NCBI RefSeq assembly: GCF_007923355.1
Contig: NZ_VOGO01000004.1
Span: 345,425-409,424, forward strand
DNA from: Falsiphaeobacter marinintestinus
GTDB lineage: Bacteria > Pseudomonadota > Alphaproteobacteria > Rhodobacterales > Rhodobacteraceae
Direction of reading: 5' to 3'
DNA: 64,000 bases
Shown here: positions 18,357 to 26,979 of the stretch, piece after piece
Layout: each line of letters opens with the position of its first letter
Numbering within the stretch: the stretch's first letter is position 1
Notes under the pieces: generated by a model
What the model saw: the letters and a program-made list of their open reading frames with translations, nothing else
Told to the model about the DNA's origin: nothing
Databases searched by the model: none
Program-made: the position numbers and the translations under genes

Positions 18357-19931
18357 TCAAGTGACGTCTTTATACGAGATTTCACGTACGTCGGCACCGG
18401 GACCAGTCTTTTCACGCCGCACGAGCAGGCGGTTCAAAGCGTGGATATAGGCCTTGGCCGAAGCAACAACGGTATCGGTATCCGCCGACTGGCCGGTGGC
18501 TATGATGCCGTCTTCTTCCAGCCGCACACTAACTGTCGCCTGCGCATCGGTGCCTTCGGTGACCGCGTGGACCTGATACAATTGCAGGCGCGCCTTATTC
18601 GGGTGCAATTCTCGCACCGCCCGAAACGTCGCGTCGACAGGCCCATCGCCGGATTGGGTCGCCGTCATGTCTGTGCCGTCGATTTCCATCTCAAGCGTGG
18701 CTTCCGCCGGACCACCGGTACCGCACAGCACCCTAAGCGACACCAGCTGCAAACGATCCGATTCCGGGTCGGTTGACGTCGTGACCAGCGCCATGATGTC
18801 GTCATCAAAGACCTCTTTCTTGCGGTCGGCCAACGCCTTGAACCGCACAAAGATGTCCTTCAGCTGATTGTCGCCAACCTCGTACCCAAGCTGGTTCAGC
18901 TTGTCGCGCAGCGCAGCCCGGCCCGAGTGTTTGCCCAATGGCAGGCTGGATCCTGACAGGCCGACATCCTCGGGGCGCATGATCTCGAATGTTTCGGCGT
19001 TCTTCAGCATGCCGTCTTGATGGATGCCACTTTCATGGGCGAACGCGTTCTTGCCGACGATTGCCTTGTTGAACTGTACTGCAAAGCCGGACACAGCGGC
19101 GACACGGCGTGAGATGTGCATGATCTTGGTGGTGTCGATGCGGGTTCGATACGGCATGATATCATTTCGCACTTTCAGCGCCATGACGACTTCTTCCAGT
19201 GCGGTGTTGCCTGCGCGTTCGCCCAGCCCGTTGATGGTGCATTCGATTTGCCGCGCCCCGCCATCGACAGCAGCCAGCGAATTGGCCGTCGCCATACCGA
19301 GGTCGTTGTGGCAATGCGTGGCAAAAATCACCTCATCACCGCCCGGCACCGTTTCGATCAGACGCCTGATCAGATCCGCGCTTTCAACGGGAGCAGTGTA
19401 GCCGACCGTGTCGGGGATGTTGATCGTAGTGGCGCCTGCCTTGATGGCAATCTCGACCACGCGGCACAGGTAATCCCATTCCGTCCGGGTCGCATCCATT
19501 GGCGACCATTGCACGTTGTCACACAGGTTGCGGGCGTGGCTGACGGTTTCGTGGATCTTATCAGCCATCTCGTCCATGGTCAGGTTCGGGATGGCACGGT
19601 GCAGCGGCGAGGTGCCGATGAACGTGTGAATCCGGTTTTGCCTGGCGTGTTTCACGGCCTCCCAACAACGGTCGATATCGGCGAAATTGGCCCGTGCCAG
19701 CCCACAGATGCGGCTGTTTTTCGCATTCTTCGCGATTTCGGAGACGGCGTTGAAATCCCCTTCCGAGGCGATCGGGAATCCGGCTTCGATGATGTCGACG
19801 CCCATGTCGTCAAGCAGCCCGGCAATCTCGAGCTTTTCGTCATGGGTCATGGTCGCGCCGGGCGACTGTTCGCCGTCACGCAGGGTGGTGTCGAAAATCA
19901 AGACGCGGTCTTGTTCGGATGCAGTGGTCAT
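18357..19931 (-). CDS. leuA: 2-isopropylmalate synthase
   Basis: LeuA condenses acetyl-CoA with 2-ketoisovalerate, the first committed step of leucine synthesis. The 524-residue protein has the catalytic TIM barrel with LIFDTTLRDGEQSPG at the N-terminus and the metal-binding FATHCHNDLGMATAN. HESGIHQDG follows. The C-terminal regulatory LeuA dimer domain binds leucine for feedback inhibition (DGPVDATFRAVRELHP region). Length is typical of the bacterial type. A leucine-rich leader peptide and inverted repeat lie upstream (19982-20094), so transcription is probably attenuated by charged leucyl-tRNA as well. Confidence 0.97.
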   Translation of the reverse strand: MTTASEQDRVLIFDTTLRDGEQSPGATMTHDEKLEIAGLLDDMGVDIIEAGFPIASEGDFNAVSEIAKNAKNSRICGLARANFADIDRCWEAVKHARQNRIHTFIGTSPLHRAIPNLTMDEMADKIHETVSHARNLCDNVQWSPMDATRTEWDYLCRVVEIAIKAGATTINIPDTVGYTAPVESADLIRRLIETVPGGDEVIFATHCHNDLGMATANSLAAVDGGARQIECTINGLGERAGNTALEEVVMALKVRNDIMPYRTRIDTTKIMHISRRVAAVSGFAVQFNKAIVGKNAFAHESGIHQDGMLKNAETFEIMRPEDVGLSGSSLPLGKHSGRAALRDKLNQLGYEVGDNQLKDIFVRFKALADRKKEVFDDDIMALVTTSTDPESDRLQLVSLRVLCGTGGPAEATLEMEIDGTDMTATQSGDGPVDATFRAVRELHPNKARLQLYQVHAVTEGTDAQATVSVRLEEDGIIATGQSADTDTVVASAKAYIHALNRLLVRREKTGPGADVREISYKDVT

Positions 19932-19981
19932 GTCTGGTATCTTTCGTTCTGTCCTAAAGCCTATTGGCGCGCAGGCAGTCC

Positions 19982-20017
19982 CCTCTGAGCGGTCGCGCCG
20001 GTGGGCACGCTCAGAGG
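19982..20017 (-). promoter_or_regulatory. Inverted repeat in the leuA leader (possible attenuator stem)
   Basis: CCTCTGAGCG and CGCTCAGAGG form a perfect 10-bp stem with a 16-base loop. The stop codon of the leucine-rich leader peptide lies inside one arm, the layout expected if a ribosome stalled on the leucine codons changes folding. There is no good T-run after the stem, so the exact termination structure is unresolved. Confidence 0.6.
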
Positions 20018-20094
20018 CGAATTAGGAGCAGGAGGCCGCGCAGCGACGCGCCGCAAAAAGCGGTCAGAGTCGGATTATGCGCCAAGCTGTTCAT
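20011..20094 (-). CDS. leuA leader peptide (27 residues)
   Basis: A short frame upstream of leuA starts at ATG 20094 and ends in LRGLLLLIRL followed by TGA. Four consecutive leucine codons (CTC CTG CTC CTA) and a final CTC stand directly before an inverted repeat (19982-20017), and leuA begins 80 bases further on. This is the classic architecture of ribosome-mediated attenuation of a leucine gene. The leucine run and stem are seen directly. The regulatory role is inferred from other leader peptides. A weak point is the lack of an obvious ribosome site before the ATG. The frame also stays open upstream to 20196. Confidence 0.7.
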   Translation of the reverse strand: MNSLAHNPTLTAFCGASLRGLLLLIRL

Positions 20095-20170
20095 GCAAGA
20101 ATGTATAGGAACTGCAAATTGAAATGGGAAGCCGGAAAATCGCCGGTTTGTGGGGATGTGACTGTTGGAT

Positions 20171-20205
20171 GCCTCCGGCGGGGGTATTTTTGTCAAGAAA
20201 GAAGC
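20171..20205 (+). repeat. Copy of the dispersed intergenic motif
   Basis: GCCTCCGGCGGGGGTATTTT, then TGT, then CAAGAAAGAAGC. This is the most complete copy, with a CC(T)CCGGCGGGG hairpin-like head. It sits 36 bases before the SDR gene and upstream of the divergent leuA leader. Confidence 0.6.
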
Positions 20206-20240
20206 TGGACGTTGCGGGGTATTCGGCTAGGTCGAGTCGT

Positions 20241-20906
20241 ATGGAAAATGCATTGATTATTGGGGCTTCCGGCGGGATTGGTGGCGCGCTGGGTGTCGCG
20301 CTGGAGGAAAAAGGCGTGGCGGTGACCGGGTTGTCGCGCTCAGTTGACGGGTTCGATCTGATGCAGGTCGCAGCGGCGGAAGCGGCGTTGGAGGCTGTTT
20401 CGGGGCCCTTTGATCTGGTGGTGGTGGCCACGGGGGCGCTGGAGATTGACGGCGCGGCGCCAGAGAAATCGATCCGGGCGGTGGCAGCTGAAGCGATGAT
20501 GGACCAGTTCGTGCTGAACGCGGTCGGGCCTGCGCTGATCCTGAAACAGGCGCATCGCTTGTTGCCACGGCGGGGGCGGTCGGTGCTGGCCGTGTTGTCG
20601 GCGCGTGTGGGTTCCATCGGGGACAACCGGTTGGGCGGCTGGGTCAGCTATCGGGCGGCCAAGGCGGCCGTGAACCAGATCGTGCATACGGCTGCGATCG
20701 AGCTGGCGCGCAGTCACCCGGATGCGGCCGTGGTGGCGTTGCACCCGGGCACGGTGCAGACAGAGTTCACGCGCAAGTATGTGGGCCGGCATGCCTCGGT
20801 GCCGCCCGTGGACGCGGCAGAGAATTTACTGGCTGTGATCGACGGGCTTACGGCTGAGCACACCGGTGGGTTTTATGATTGGGCGGGCAAGGTGGTTCCG
20901 TGGTAA
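20241..20906 (+). CDS. Short-chain dehydrogenase/reductase (C-factor-like SDR)
   Basis: A 221-residue Rossmann-fold oxidoreductase. It shows the cofactor loop IGASGGIGGALG (8-19), the VVATGAL segment matching the SDR NAG region, the catalytic serine region VLSARVGSIGDN and the YxxxK motif in SYRAAKAAVN. The PGTVQTEF block after strand beta-6 is typical of the short subgroup related to the Myxococcus C-factor (CsgA). The start at 20241 (MENALIIGASG) places the glycine loop at the usual position; upstream in-frame ATGs would add about 39 unlikely residues. Substrate is unknown. It is convergent with the following glycosyltransferase-like gene. Confidence 0.87.
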   Translation: MENALIIGASGGIGGALGVALEEKGVAVTGLSRSVDGFDLMQVAAAEAALEAVSGPFDLVVVATGALEIDGAAPEKSIRAVAAEAMMDQFVLNAVGPALILKQAHRLLPRRGRSVLAVLSARVGSIGDNRLGGWVSYRAAKAAVNQIVHTAAIELARSHPDAAVVALHPGTVQTEFTRKYVGRHASVPPVDAAENLLAVIDGLTAEHTGGFYDWAGKVVPW

Positions 20907-20913
20907 TTGCGGG

Positions 20914-21903
20914 TCACCGTGAGGTGCTGGCCCAGTAGTCTGACCAGCGCGCCTGCGTGTCGGGGGACAAGCCTGTTCCGGCCAGCGCATCTGGCGCAAA
21001 GGCTGTGAAGACCCGCGCAGACCGGTCGATATCGGTTCCGTTCTCCAGGATCATATCAAGGGTGATATTGGCCCACACGCTGCGGCCATCCTGCGTCGGA
21101 GCGGACAGGCTGCAGAGATAGGCCAGATAGGCCGCGCGCTCGGGCTTGTTCAGACGATGTGTCAGGCCATAAACCCGGGCCCGGATCTTGAGCGCCAGTG
21201 GCTGTGGCGGGGCCGTGATCCGGGGCAGGGCGTTGGCCATGGCACGGGCATCGGCAACGCGCCCGTCAGGGAACAAGTGCTGCAATCGGCCGTGATAAAT
21301 GTGCCGCCGATGGCCGGTGTGCCGCACAATAAGGTCTTCGCAGGTTTCGATCTGCAGGGTACGCGATAAAGCGGTCGAGATGGCCAGGTCTTCCGCGTTC
21401 GAAACGTGCAATTGCCCGGACAGGGCCAGCATGTCCGGGATCAGGGTGAATCCTGAAGGATCAAGACCGATCACTGCGGGGGAGAAACGCGGTGCACGGG
21501 AAGGCACGTCCTCTGCCGATACCGTATCAACATCGATTGCCTTGCTTCCGTCGGCCCCGCCCATCACCCCGTCGGCCCCGTGCAGCAACGCATGATCGGC
21601 GTCGATCCGGTCGAACAACCGCGCCGGATCGGCCCGGAAATCTGTGGCGGTATCGATCAGGCAAACCTTGCCGGTTGCATCGGCGCAAACTGCCTGAAGC
21701 GCGGTAATGCGGGGCGTGTCGGACTGTGGCAAGATCACATGGTCAGCTGGCAGATCGTCCCGCCTTACGTCCTTGGGGCTTACCACTACCCAGCGGATCG
21801 CATCCGGATCGGGGCTGTGTTTCAAAGCCGACAAAAAGCTGTAACATAACGCGCGCTGGCGCGTTAAATCTGCGTCTGGCAGCAGAAAAGCAAGTGTATT
21901 CAT
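20914..21903 (-). CDS. Uncharacterised protein with glycosyltransferase-like N-terminal half
   Basis: I do not recognise a named family in these 329 residues. The first 170 read like a GT-A nucleotide-diphospho-sugar transferase fold: an initial strand LAFLLPDADL, then KVCLIDTATDFRADPARLF, which resembles the metal-binding DxD strand followed by the usual dp.lf element of family 8-like transferases. Next comes PAVIGLDPSGF, resembling the fnsGvm.ld pattern. The C-terminal part is helical with no motif I can name. No signal peptide or membrane segment is seen. Function is inference only. It ends 8 bases from the convergent SDR gene. Confidence 0.7.
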   Translation of the reverse strand: MNTLAFLLPDADLTRQRALCYSFLSALKHSPDPDAIRWVVVSPKDVRRDDLPADHVILPQSDTPRITALQAVCADATGKVCLIDTATDFRADPARLFDRIDADHALLHGADGVMGGADGSKAIDVDTVSAEDVPSRAPRFSPAVIGLDPSGFTLIPDMLALSGQLHVSNAEDLAISTALSRTLQIETCEDLIVRHTGHRRHIYHGRLQHLFPDGRVADARAMANALPRITAPPQPLALKIRARVYGLTHRLNKPERAAYLAYLCSLSAPTQDGRSVWANITLDMILENGTDIDRSARVFTAFAPDALAGTGLSPDTQARWSDYWASTSR

Positions 21904-21918
21904 GCCCGCAAAACGGCC

Positions 21919-23340
21919 TCAGCCATCTTCGCTCAGGGCGCCGTTCTGCCAGTCTCCGGTCGCTTCCTGCCCGGTGGCATAGCGCATGGTGCCCTGACCC
22001 TGACGCTTGCCGTTCAGAAAATTACCCTCGTAAATATCGCCATTGGCATAGGTCGCCACGCCACTGCCGCTGATCTTGCCGTCCTGCCACTGGCCCTTAT
22101 AGCTAAAGCCGTTGGCCATCTTGATCTCGCCGTCACCCGCGCGCTGGCCGTCGACGAACTGCCCGGTATAGACCGATCCGTCGGCATAGGTTGCCTTGCC
22201 ATTTCCACTGCGCTTGCCATCGGCCCAATCGCCTTCATACCGATATCCGTCGGGATAGGTGATGATGCCAAAGCCATTGTTCTTGGCGTTCACGAAAGCG
22301 CCCTTATAGACCACACCATTCGCATAAACCGCCGTGCCTTCGCCGTCGATCACACCGGCCACCCAGTCGCCCTCATAGGTCGATCCGTCGGGATAGGTGA
22401 TCTTGCCCTTGCCATCCGACAGATCCGCGCGGAACTGGCCGACATAGACGGACCCGTCAGGATAGGTCACCTGACCTTCGCCTTCGATCTGCCCGGCAAT
22501 CCACGACCCGGAATAGACATAGCCATCGGTGCCGGTAAACGTGCCTTGCCCATGGCGGCGGTCATCCGCGAACTCACCCTGATAGACATAGCCGTTGGCA
22601 TAAATGACCTTGCCGCGCCCTTCGCGGCGTCCGGCGACAAATTCGCCTTCGTATACATCGCCATTTGGCTGGGTCAGCGTGCCAACCCCGCTGATCTGAC
22701 CATCGGCCCACATCCCGGTATAGATCAGACCGTCAGGCAGGCTGAGCGTGCCTTCACCCTGCAACTGACCCTGAACGATTTCGCCCTCATAGGTTGCGCC
22801 ATCGGGATAGGTGATCTTGCCTTTGCCGTCCTTTTCGCCCTCGATCCAGCCGCCCGCATACGTGTATCCACCGGGGCTGGTCATTACGCCCTGACCGTGG
22901 TGGCGGGCATTCTGGAACGCGCCTTCATACCGCACGCCGTTGGCATAAACCGCAATGCCCTGACCATTGATCACGCCGCCGATCCATTCGCCTTCATAGG
23001 TGCCGCCATCGGCAAAGGTGATCTTGCCGACGCCTTCGGGCTTGCCTTTGGCGAATTCGCCTTCATAGACCGATCCGTTGGGAAAGCGCGCGGTGCCCTT
23101 GCCCTTGATCTCGCCATCGACCCATTCGCCAGAATAATCATATCCGTTCGGAAGCGAATAACTGCCGACCCCATGCTGCAGCCCGCCGCGAAACGACCCT
23201 TCGTACACGCCGCCGATATCGTCCTGCGTTGTCAGAACCTGCGCATCCTGCGCCACCGCTTGCCCGCTCAGGGCCAAAGCCGCACCAAGGGCCAAAGCCG
23301 TTTTGCCAAAATTGGTCATCTGCGTATCCCGCCTGCTCAT
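21919..23340 (-). CDS. Exported MORN-repeat protein (18 tandem repeats)
   Basis: A 473-residue protein with an N-terminal signal peptide (about 8-30, GKTALALGAALALSGQAVAQ), followed almost entirely by tandem 23-residue MORN repeats of the form YEGEFxxGxxxGxGxxxYxDG. I count 18 clear repeats and one degenerate one at the C-terminus (ATGDWQNG). MORN repeats form an extended beta-hairpin ribbon, in other systems used for lipid or protein binding; the role here is unknown. The start at 23340 is preceded by GGGAG; an in-frame ATG at 23319 would also keep the signal. The 69-base period is coding, not satellite DNA. Confidence 0.92.
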   Translation of the reverse strand: MSRRDTQMTNFGKTALALGAALALSGQAVAQDAQVLTTQDDIGGVYEGSFRGGLQHGVGSYSLPNGYDYSGEWVDGEIKGKGTARFPNGSVYEGEFAKGKPEGVGKITFADGGTYEGEWIGGVINGQGIAVYANGVRYEGAFQNARHHGQGVMTSPGGYTYAGGWIEGEKDGKGKITYPDGATYEGEIVQGQLQGEGTLSLPDGLIYTGMWADGQISGVGTLTQPNGDVYEGEFVAGRREGRGKVIYANGYVYQGEFADDRRHGQGTFTGTDGYVYSGSWIAGQIEGEGQVTYPDGSVYVGQFRADLSDGKGKITYPDGSTYEGDWVAGVIDGEGTAVYANGVVYKGAFVNAKNNGFGIITYPDGYRYEGDWADGKRSGNGKATYADGSVYTGQFVDGQRAGDGEIKMANGFSYKGQWQDGKISGSGVATYANGDIYEGNFLNGKRQGQGTMRYATGQEATGDWQNGALSEDG

Positions 23341-23496
23341 CCATCTCCCGTTATGTCCGGGTTTCTAAAACTTAGGCGAGCCCGCCGCATCGGGCAACGC
23401 CTTTTCCGGTTCAGGGCGAAACCGCTTTTCCACCCCCTTTCCCCCGGGGCCTGATCTGATAAAGGACAGGGAAGCAAGCAGGACATGAGGGCGACA

Positions 23497-25155
23497 ATGG
23501 CCGACCGGTTCCGGATCACACTCGCGCAGCTGAATCCCGTCGTGGGGGATTTGAAGGGAAACGCCGCACAGGCCCGTGACGCGTGGGAGCAGGGGCGTGC
23601 CGCGGGCGCGGATCTGGTTGCACTGCCGGAAATGTTTATCACCGGCTACAATGCGCAGGATCTGGTGATGAAACCGGCGTTCCATACCGCCGCCATCTCA
23701 GAGGTTCGTGCCCTGGCCGAGGCCTGCGCCGATGGCCCCGCGCTTGCCATCGGCAGCCCGTGGGTCGAAGGGGCCGAACTTTTCAACGCCTACCTGATCC
23801 TCAAGGGCGGCAAGATCACCAGCACCGTGCTGAAACACCATCTGCCCAATGAAACCGTCTTTGACGAGGTTCGCGTCTATGATGCCGGACCGCTGGGCGG
23901 ACCTTATTCGGTTGGCAACACCCGGATCGGATCGCCGATCTGCGAAGATGCCTGGCACGAGGACGTCGCCGAAACTCTGGCTGAAACCGGGGCCGAATTC
24001 CTGCTGGTTCCCAATGGCTCGCCCTATTACCGCGGCAAGCATGATACGCGGTTGACGCTGATGGTATCGCGGGTGATCGAAACCGGCCTGCCGCTGATCT
24101 ATCTCAATATGGTCGGCGGTCAGGATGATCAGGTGTTCGATGGCGCCACCTTCGGGCTGAACCCCGGTGGCAAACTGGCCTTCCAGATGCCGCAATTCGA
24201 TGCCGCGATCAGCCATGTCGATCTCGAACGGGGGGACGACGGCTGGCAGATCGTCCCGGGCGAGGTGCATGTTCATGCGTCCGAGTGGGAGCAGGACTAT
24301 CAGGTCATGGTGCTGTCATTGCGTGATTACATGCGCAAGACCGGCTTCAAGAAGGTTCTGCTGGGCCTGTCCGGCGGCATCGATTCAGCCATTGTCGCCA
24401 CCATCGCAGTCGATGCGCTGGGCGCCGAAAACGTCCGCTGCGTGATGCTGCCGTCCGAATACACCTCGCAAGAGTCGCTCGATGATGCCAAGGCCGTCGC
24501 CAGGGCACTGGGTTGTCGATATGACTATGTTCCGATCAGCGAAGGCCGCGCGGCAATCACCAACACGCTGGCGCCGCTGTTTGAGGGGCTCGAGCCAGGG
24601 CTGGCCGAAGAAAACATCCAGTCCCGCCTGCGCGGGCTGCTGCTGATGGCGCTCTCGAACAAGTTCGGCGAGATGCTGTTGACCACCGGCAACAAATCCG
24701 AAGTCGCGGTCGGCTATGCCACGATCTATGGCGACATGGCGGGGGGCTATAACCCGATCAAGGACATGTACAAAACGCGCGTTTTCGAAACCTGCCGTTG
24801 GCGGAATTGTACAAAACGCGACTGGATGATGGGCCCAGAGGGCGAAGTCATCCCCCAACGCGTCATCGACAAACCCCCGACCGCCGAGTTGCGCGAAGAT
24901 CAAAAAGACAGCGACAGCCTGCCGGACTACCCCGAACTAGATGCATTGCTCGACATTCTCGTCGATCAGGACGGCTCGATCGCCGATTGCGTCGCCGCCG
25001 GGTTCGACCGGGCCACTGCTAAAAAGGTCGAACATCTGATTTATATCAGTGAATACAAGCGCTTCCAGTCCGCGCCGGGTGCCCGGCTGACCAAACACGC
25101 CTTCTGGCTCGACCGTCGCTACCCCATCGTCAACCGCTGGCGCGACGACAGCTGA
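23497..25155 (+). CDS. nadE: Glutamine-dependent NAD+ synthetase
   Basis: NadE amidates nicotinic acid adenine dinucleotide to NAD+, using ammonia freed from glutamine. The 552-residue protein fuses an N-terminal nitrilase-type amidase domain to a C-terminal PP-loop synthetase. The amidase triad is visible: Glu45 (LPEMFITGY), Lys113 (VLKHHLPNE) and Cys149 (SPICEDAW). The synthetase has the ATP loop LLGLSGGIDSAIVA near 289-302. I start at 23497 because GAGGG lies 5-6 bases upstream; an ATG at 23485 would add four residues. nadD, the preceding enzyme of the pathway, lies elsewhere in this window (47.5 kb). A GC hairpin at 25219-25235 follows. Confidence 0.96.
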   Translation: MADRFRITLAQLNPVVGDLKGNAAQARDAWEQGRAAGADLVALPEMFITGYNAQDLVMKPAFHTAAISEVRALAEACADGPALAIGSPWVEGAELFNAYLILKGGKITSTVLKHHLPNETVFDEVRVYDAGPLGGPYSVGNTRIGSPICEDAWHEDVAETLAETGAEFLLVPNGSPYYRGKHDTRLTLMVSRVIETGLPLIYLNMVGGQDDQVFDGATFGLNPGGKLAFQMPQFDAAISHVDLERGDDGWQIVPGEVHVHASEWEQDYQVMVLSLRDYMRKTGFKKVLLGLSGGIDSAIVATIAVDALGAENVRCVMLPSEYTSQESLDDAKAVARALGCRYDYVPISEGRAAITNTLAPLFEGLEPGLAEENIQSRLRGLLLMALSNKFGEMLLTTGNKSEVAVGYATIYGDMAGGYNPIKDMYKTRVFETCRWRNCTKRDWMMGPEGEVIPQRVIDKPPTAELREDQKDSDSLPDYPELDALLDILVDQDGSIADCVAAGFDRATAKKVEHLIYISEYKRFQSAPGARLTKHAFWLDRRYPIVNRWRDDS

Positions 25156-25169
25156 AACCGGTCCAAGGG

Positions 25170-25197
25170 CTTCTTTCTTGTTGGAAGTACCCCGGGG
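25170..25197 (-). repeat. Inverted copy of the dispersed intergenic motif after nadE
   Basis: GCTTCTTTCTTGTTGGAAGT then ACCCCGGGGG. On the minus strand this reads CCCCCGGGGTACTT, four bases, CAAGAAAGAAGC. It begins 15 bases after the nadE stop. Confidence 0.55.
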
Positions 25198-25218
25198 GTG
25201 AATTGGCCAATGGCCAAG

Positions 25219-25235
25219 AGGGGGCAGCGCCCCCT
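25219..25235 (+). terminator. GC-rich hairpin downstream of nadE
   Basis: AGGGGGC pairs with GCCCCCT (7 bp, loop AGC) and is followed by TG and CCCC. It lies 64 bases after the nadE stop. The rest of 25156-25592 (437 bases) contains no gene I can support. Confidence 0.5.
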
Positions 25236-25592
25236 TGCCCCGCCCGCCGCCCTTCAGTTTCGAAGGGTCGATCTGCAGCAGACATCGGGCCACCGAAATC
25301 TCGTCCACCAGGACCATCACGTAAACCGCCCATTTGTTATAGAAAAAGCCCGGTCTATCCGGTCAACTCACCGATGTAAAAAACGCGCGATCACAATCCA
25401 ACATCTCACCCTCTGTGGACGATCCCTCAATTGACCCTGGGGCAGGCGTGGAAAAGGGCCGTGATAGGCCAATACCGTTGCGATCCTGCCCAATCCTTAT
25501 GTCTTCTGATCCGGGCACAGCGTTTGAGGATTGTCTAACCGATTCATATCTGAATGGTGAATCCGGAAAGCTGCTTAAAAGAGGTTCCCGAC

Positions 25593-26912
25593 ATGCCAGG
25601 TCCCGCCGTTTCGGCGTTCCACCCCGATCCGTCCCTGCCGGCAAAGGTCGATGTGATTGTGATTGGCGGAGGCATCATCGGAACCTCGACAGCGCTGGAA
25701 CTTGCAGAACGCGGTCTCTCTGTCCTGATCTGCGAAAAAGGCCAGATCGGAGCTGAACAATCCAGCCGCAACTGGGGCTGGGTTCGGCTGTCGATGCGCG
25801 ACCCCCGAGAAATTCCGCTGATGCTGGAAGCGGTCCGCATCTGGGAAGGGCTTGATGTCCGCCTCGGGCGCAAGACAGGGTACCGCAAAACCGGGATTCT
25901 CTTCACCACGGCGACGCAGAAATCTTATGATCTGCACGCCCGCTGGATCAGGCAACTGGACCCACATCAGATCGAGTGCCGGATGGTTGAGGGTAAAGAT
26001 CTGGACCAGTTGATGCGGGGGCACCAGATGAAAGTCAAAGGGGCGCTCCATACCCCGATGGACGGCCGGGCCGAACCGCAATGGGTCGCCCCGGCGATTG
26101 CCGAAGGTGCCCGCGACCGGGGTGCGAAGGTGATTACTGGATGCGCCGTTCGCAGCCTCGACATTCAGGCGGGGCGGGTGACCGGTGTCGTCACTGAACG
26201 CGGCCGGGTCGCCTGTGACGCGGTTGTGCTGGCGGGCGGCGCATGGTCCCGGTTGTTCGCGGGCAATGCTGGGATCGAATTACCTCAGCTCAAGACCCTG
26301 AACACGGTGATGCGGACAACTGCGATCGAAGGCGGCCCCGAAGCGTCGATCTGGGCCAAGGGCTTTGCCCTGCGCAAACGGGAAGACGGCGGCTATACCG
26401 TTGCCTCGGGCAGTGAAAACATCGTCGACATTGTTCCTGATAGCTTTCGACTGGGTCTCAGGTTTCTGCCGGCCTTCATGGAAGAGCGGCAATCCCTGCG
26501 CTTCCGCCTGTCGGGCCGCTGGCGCGAGGAAGCCGGGCAGGCACGGCGCTGGGCCCCGGATGAGCGCACTCCGTTCGAGCTGTGCCGGATCCTCGATCCC
26601 GAACCATCACAACGCATTCTGCGACAAAGCTGGGCGCGGGCACGCTCTGCCTTTCCGGTTCTTGAAAGTGCCGAAATCGTACAAAGCTGGGCCGGGATGA
26701 TCGACGTGACACCGGACGCCATTCCGGTGATCTCTCCGGTTGAAGAGCTTCCCGGATTGCTGATTTCCACCGGGTTCTCGGGCCATGGATTTGGCATCGG
26801 TCCGGCGGCTGGCAAGCTCGCTGCTGATCTTGTCACCGGCGACACGCCTTTGGTTGACCCGACCCCGTTCCGGCTGTCGCGCTTTTCCGACGGCAGCCGG
26901 ATACACTTGTAG
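25593..26912 (+). CDS. FAD-dependent oxidoreductase (DAO / D-amino-acid dehydrogenase-like)
   Basis: A 439-residue flavoprotein of the D-amino-acid oxidase superfamily. The FAD-binding dinucleotide motif VDVIVIGGGIIGTSTALELA occurs near residue 20, followed by the second-strand ICEKGQIG and the SSRNWGWVRL element seen in DAO dehydrogenases. The internal CDAVVLAGGAWS and C-terminal LISTGFSGHGFGIGPAAG match the family's second flavin contacts. It should oxidise an amine or N-methyl amino acid; the substrate is unknown. The start at 25593 follows AGAGG by 8 bases; an earlier in-frame ATG (25554) lacks a site. It ends 68 bases from a convergent metallo-hydrolase gene. Confidence 0.87.
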   Translation: MPGPAVSAFHPDPSLPAKVDVIVIGGGIIGTSTALELAERGLSVLICEKGQIGAEQSSRNWGWVRLSMRDPREIPLMLEAVRIWEGLDVRLGRKTGYRKTGILFTTATQKSYDLHARWIRQLDPHQIECRMVEGKDLDQLMRGHQMKVKGALHTPMDGRAEPQWVAPAIAEGARDRGAKVITGCAVRSLDIQAGRVTGVVTERGRVACDAVVLAGGAWSRLFAGNAGIELPQLKTLNTVMRTTAIEGGPEASIWAKGFALRKREDGGYTVASGSENIVDIVPDSFRLGLRFLPAFMEERQSLRFRLSGRWREEAGQARRWAPDERTPFELCRILDPEPSQRILRQSWARARSAFPVLESAEIVQSWAGMIDVTPDAIPVISPVEELPGLLISTGFSGHGFGIGPAAGKLAADLVTGDTPLVDPTPFRLSRFSDGSRIHL

Positions 26913-26979
26913 CGGGCGTTTCAGGCGATACGATGTGGGCGCGGCGTTGGGGCCTGGACAGGCCGGACCCCACCCTGTC

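Noticed and set aside
21980..23230. 69-base tandem periodicity suggestive of satellite or CRISPR-like repeats
   Set aside because: The units translate in frame into MORN repeats and vary like coding DNA; there are no unique spacers.
25198..25434. 78-codon frame downstream of nadE
   Set aside because: It overlaps the GC hairpin and dispersed motif region; basic, Pro/His-rich composition without homology I recognise.
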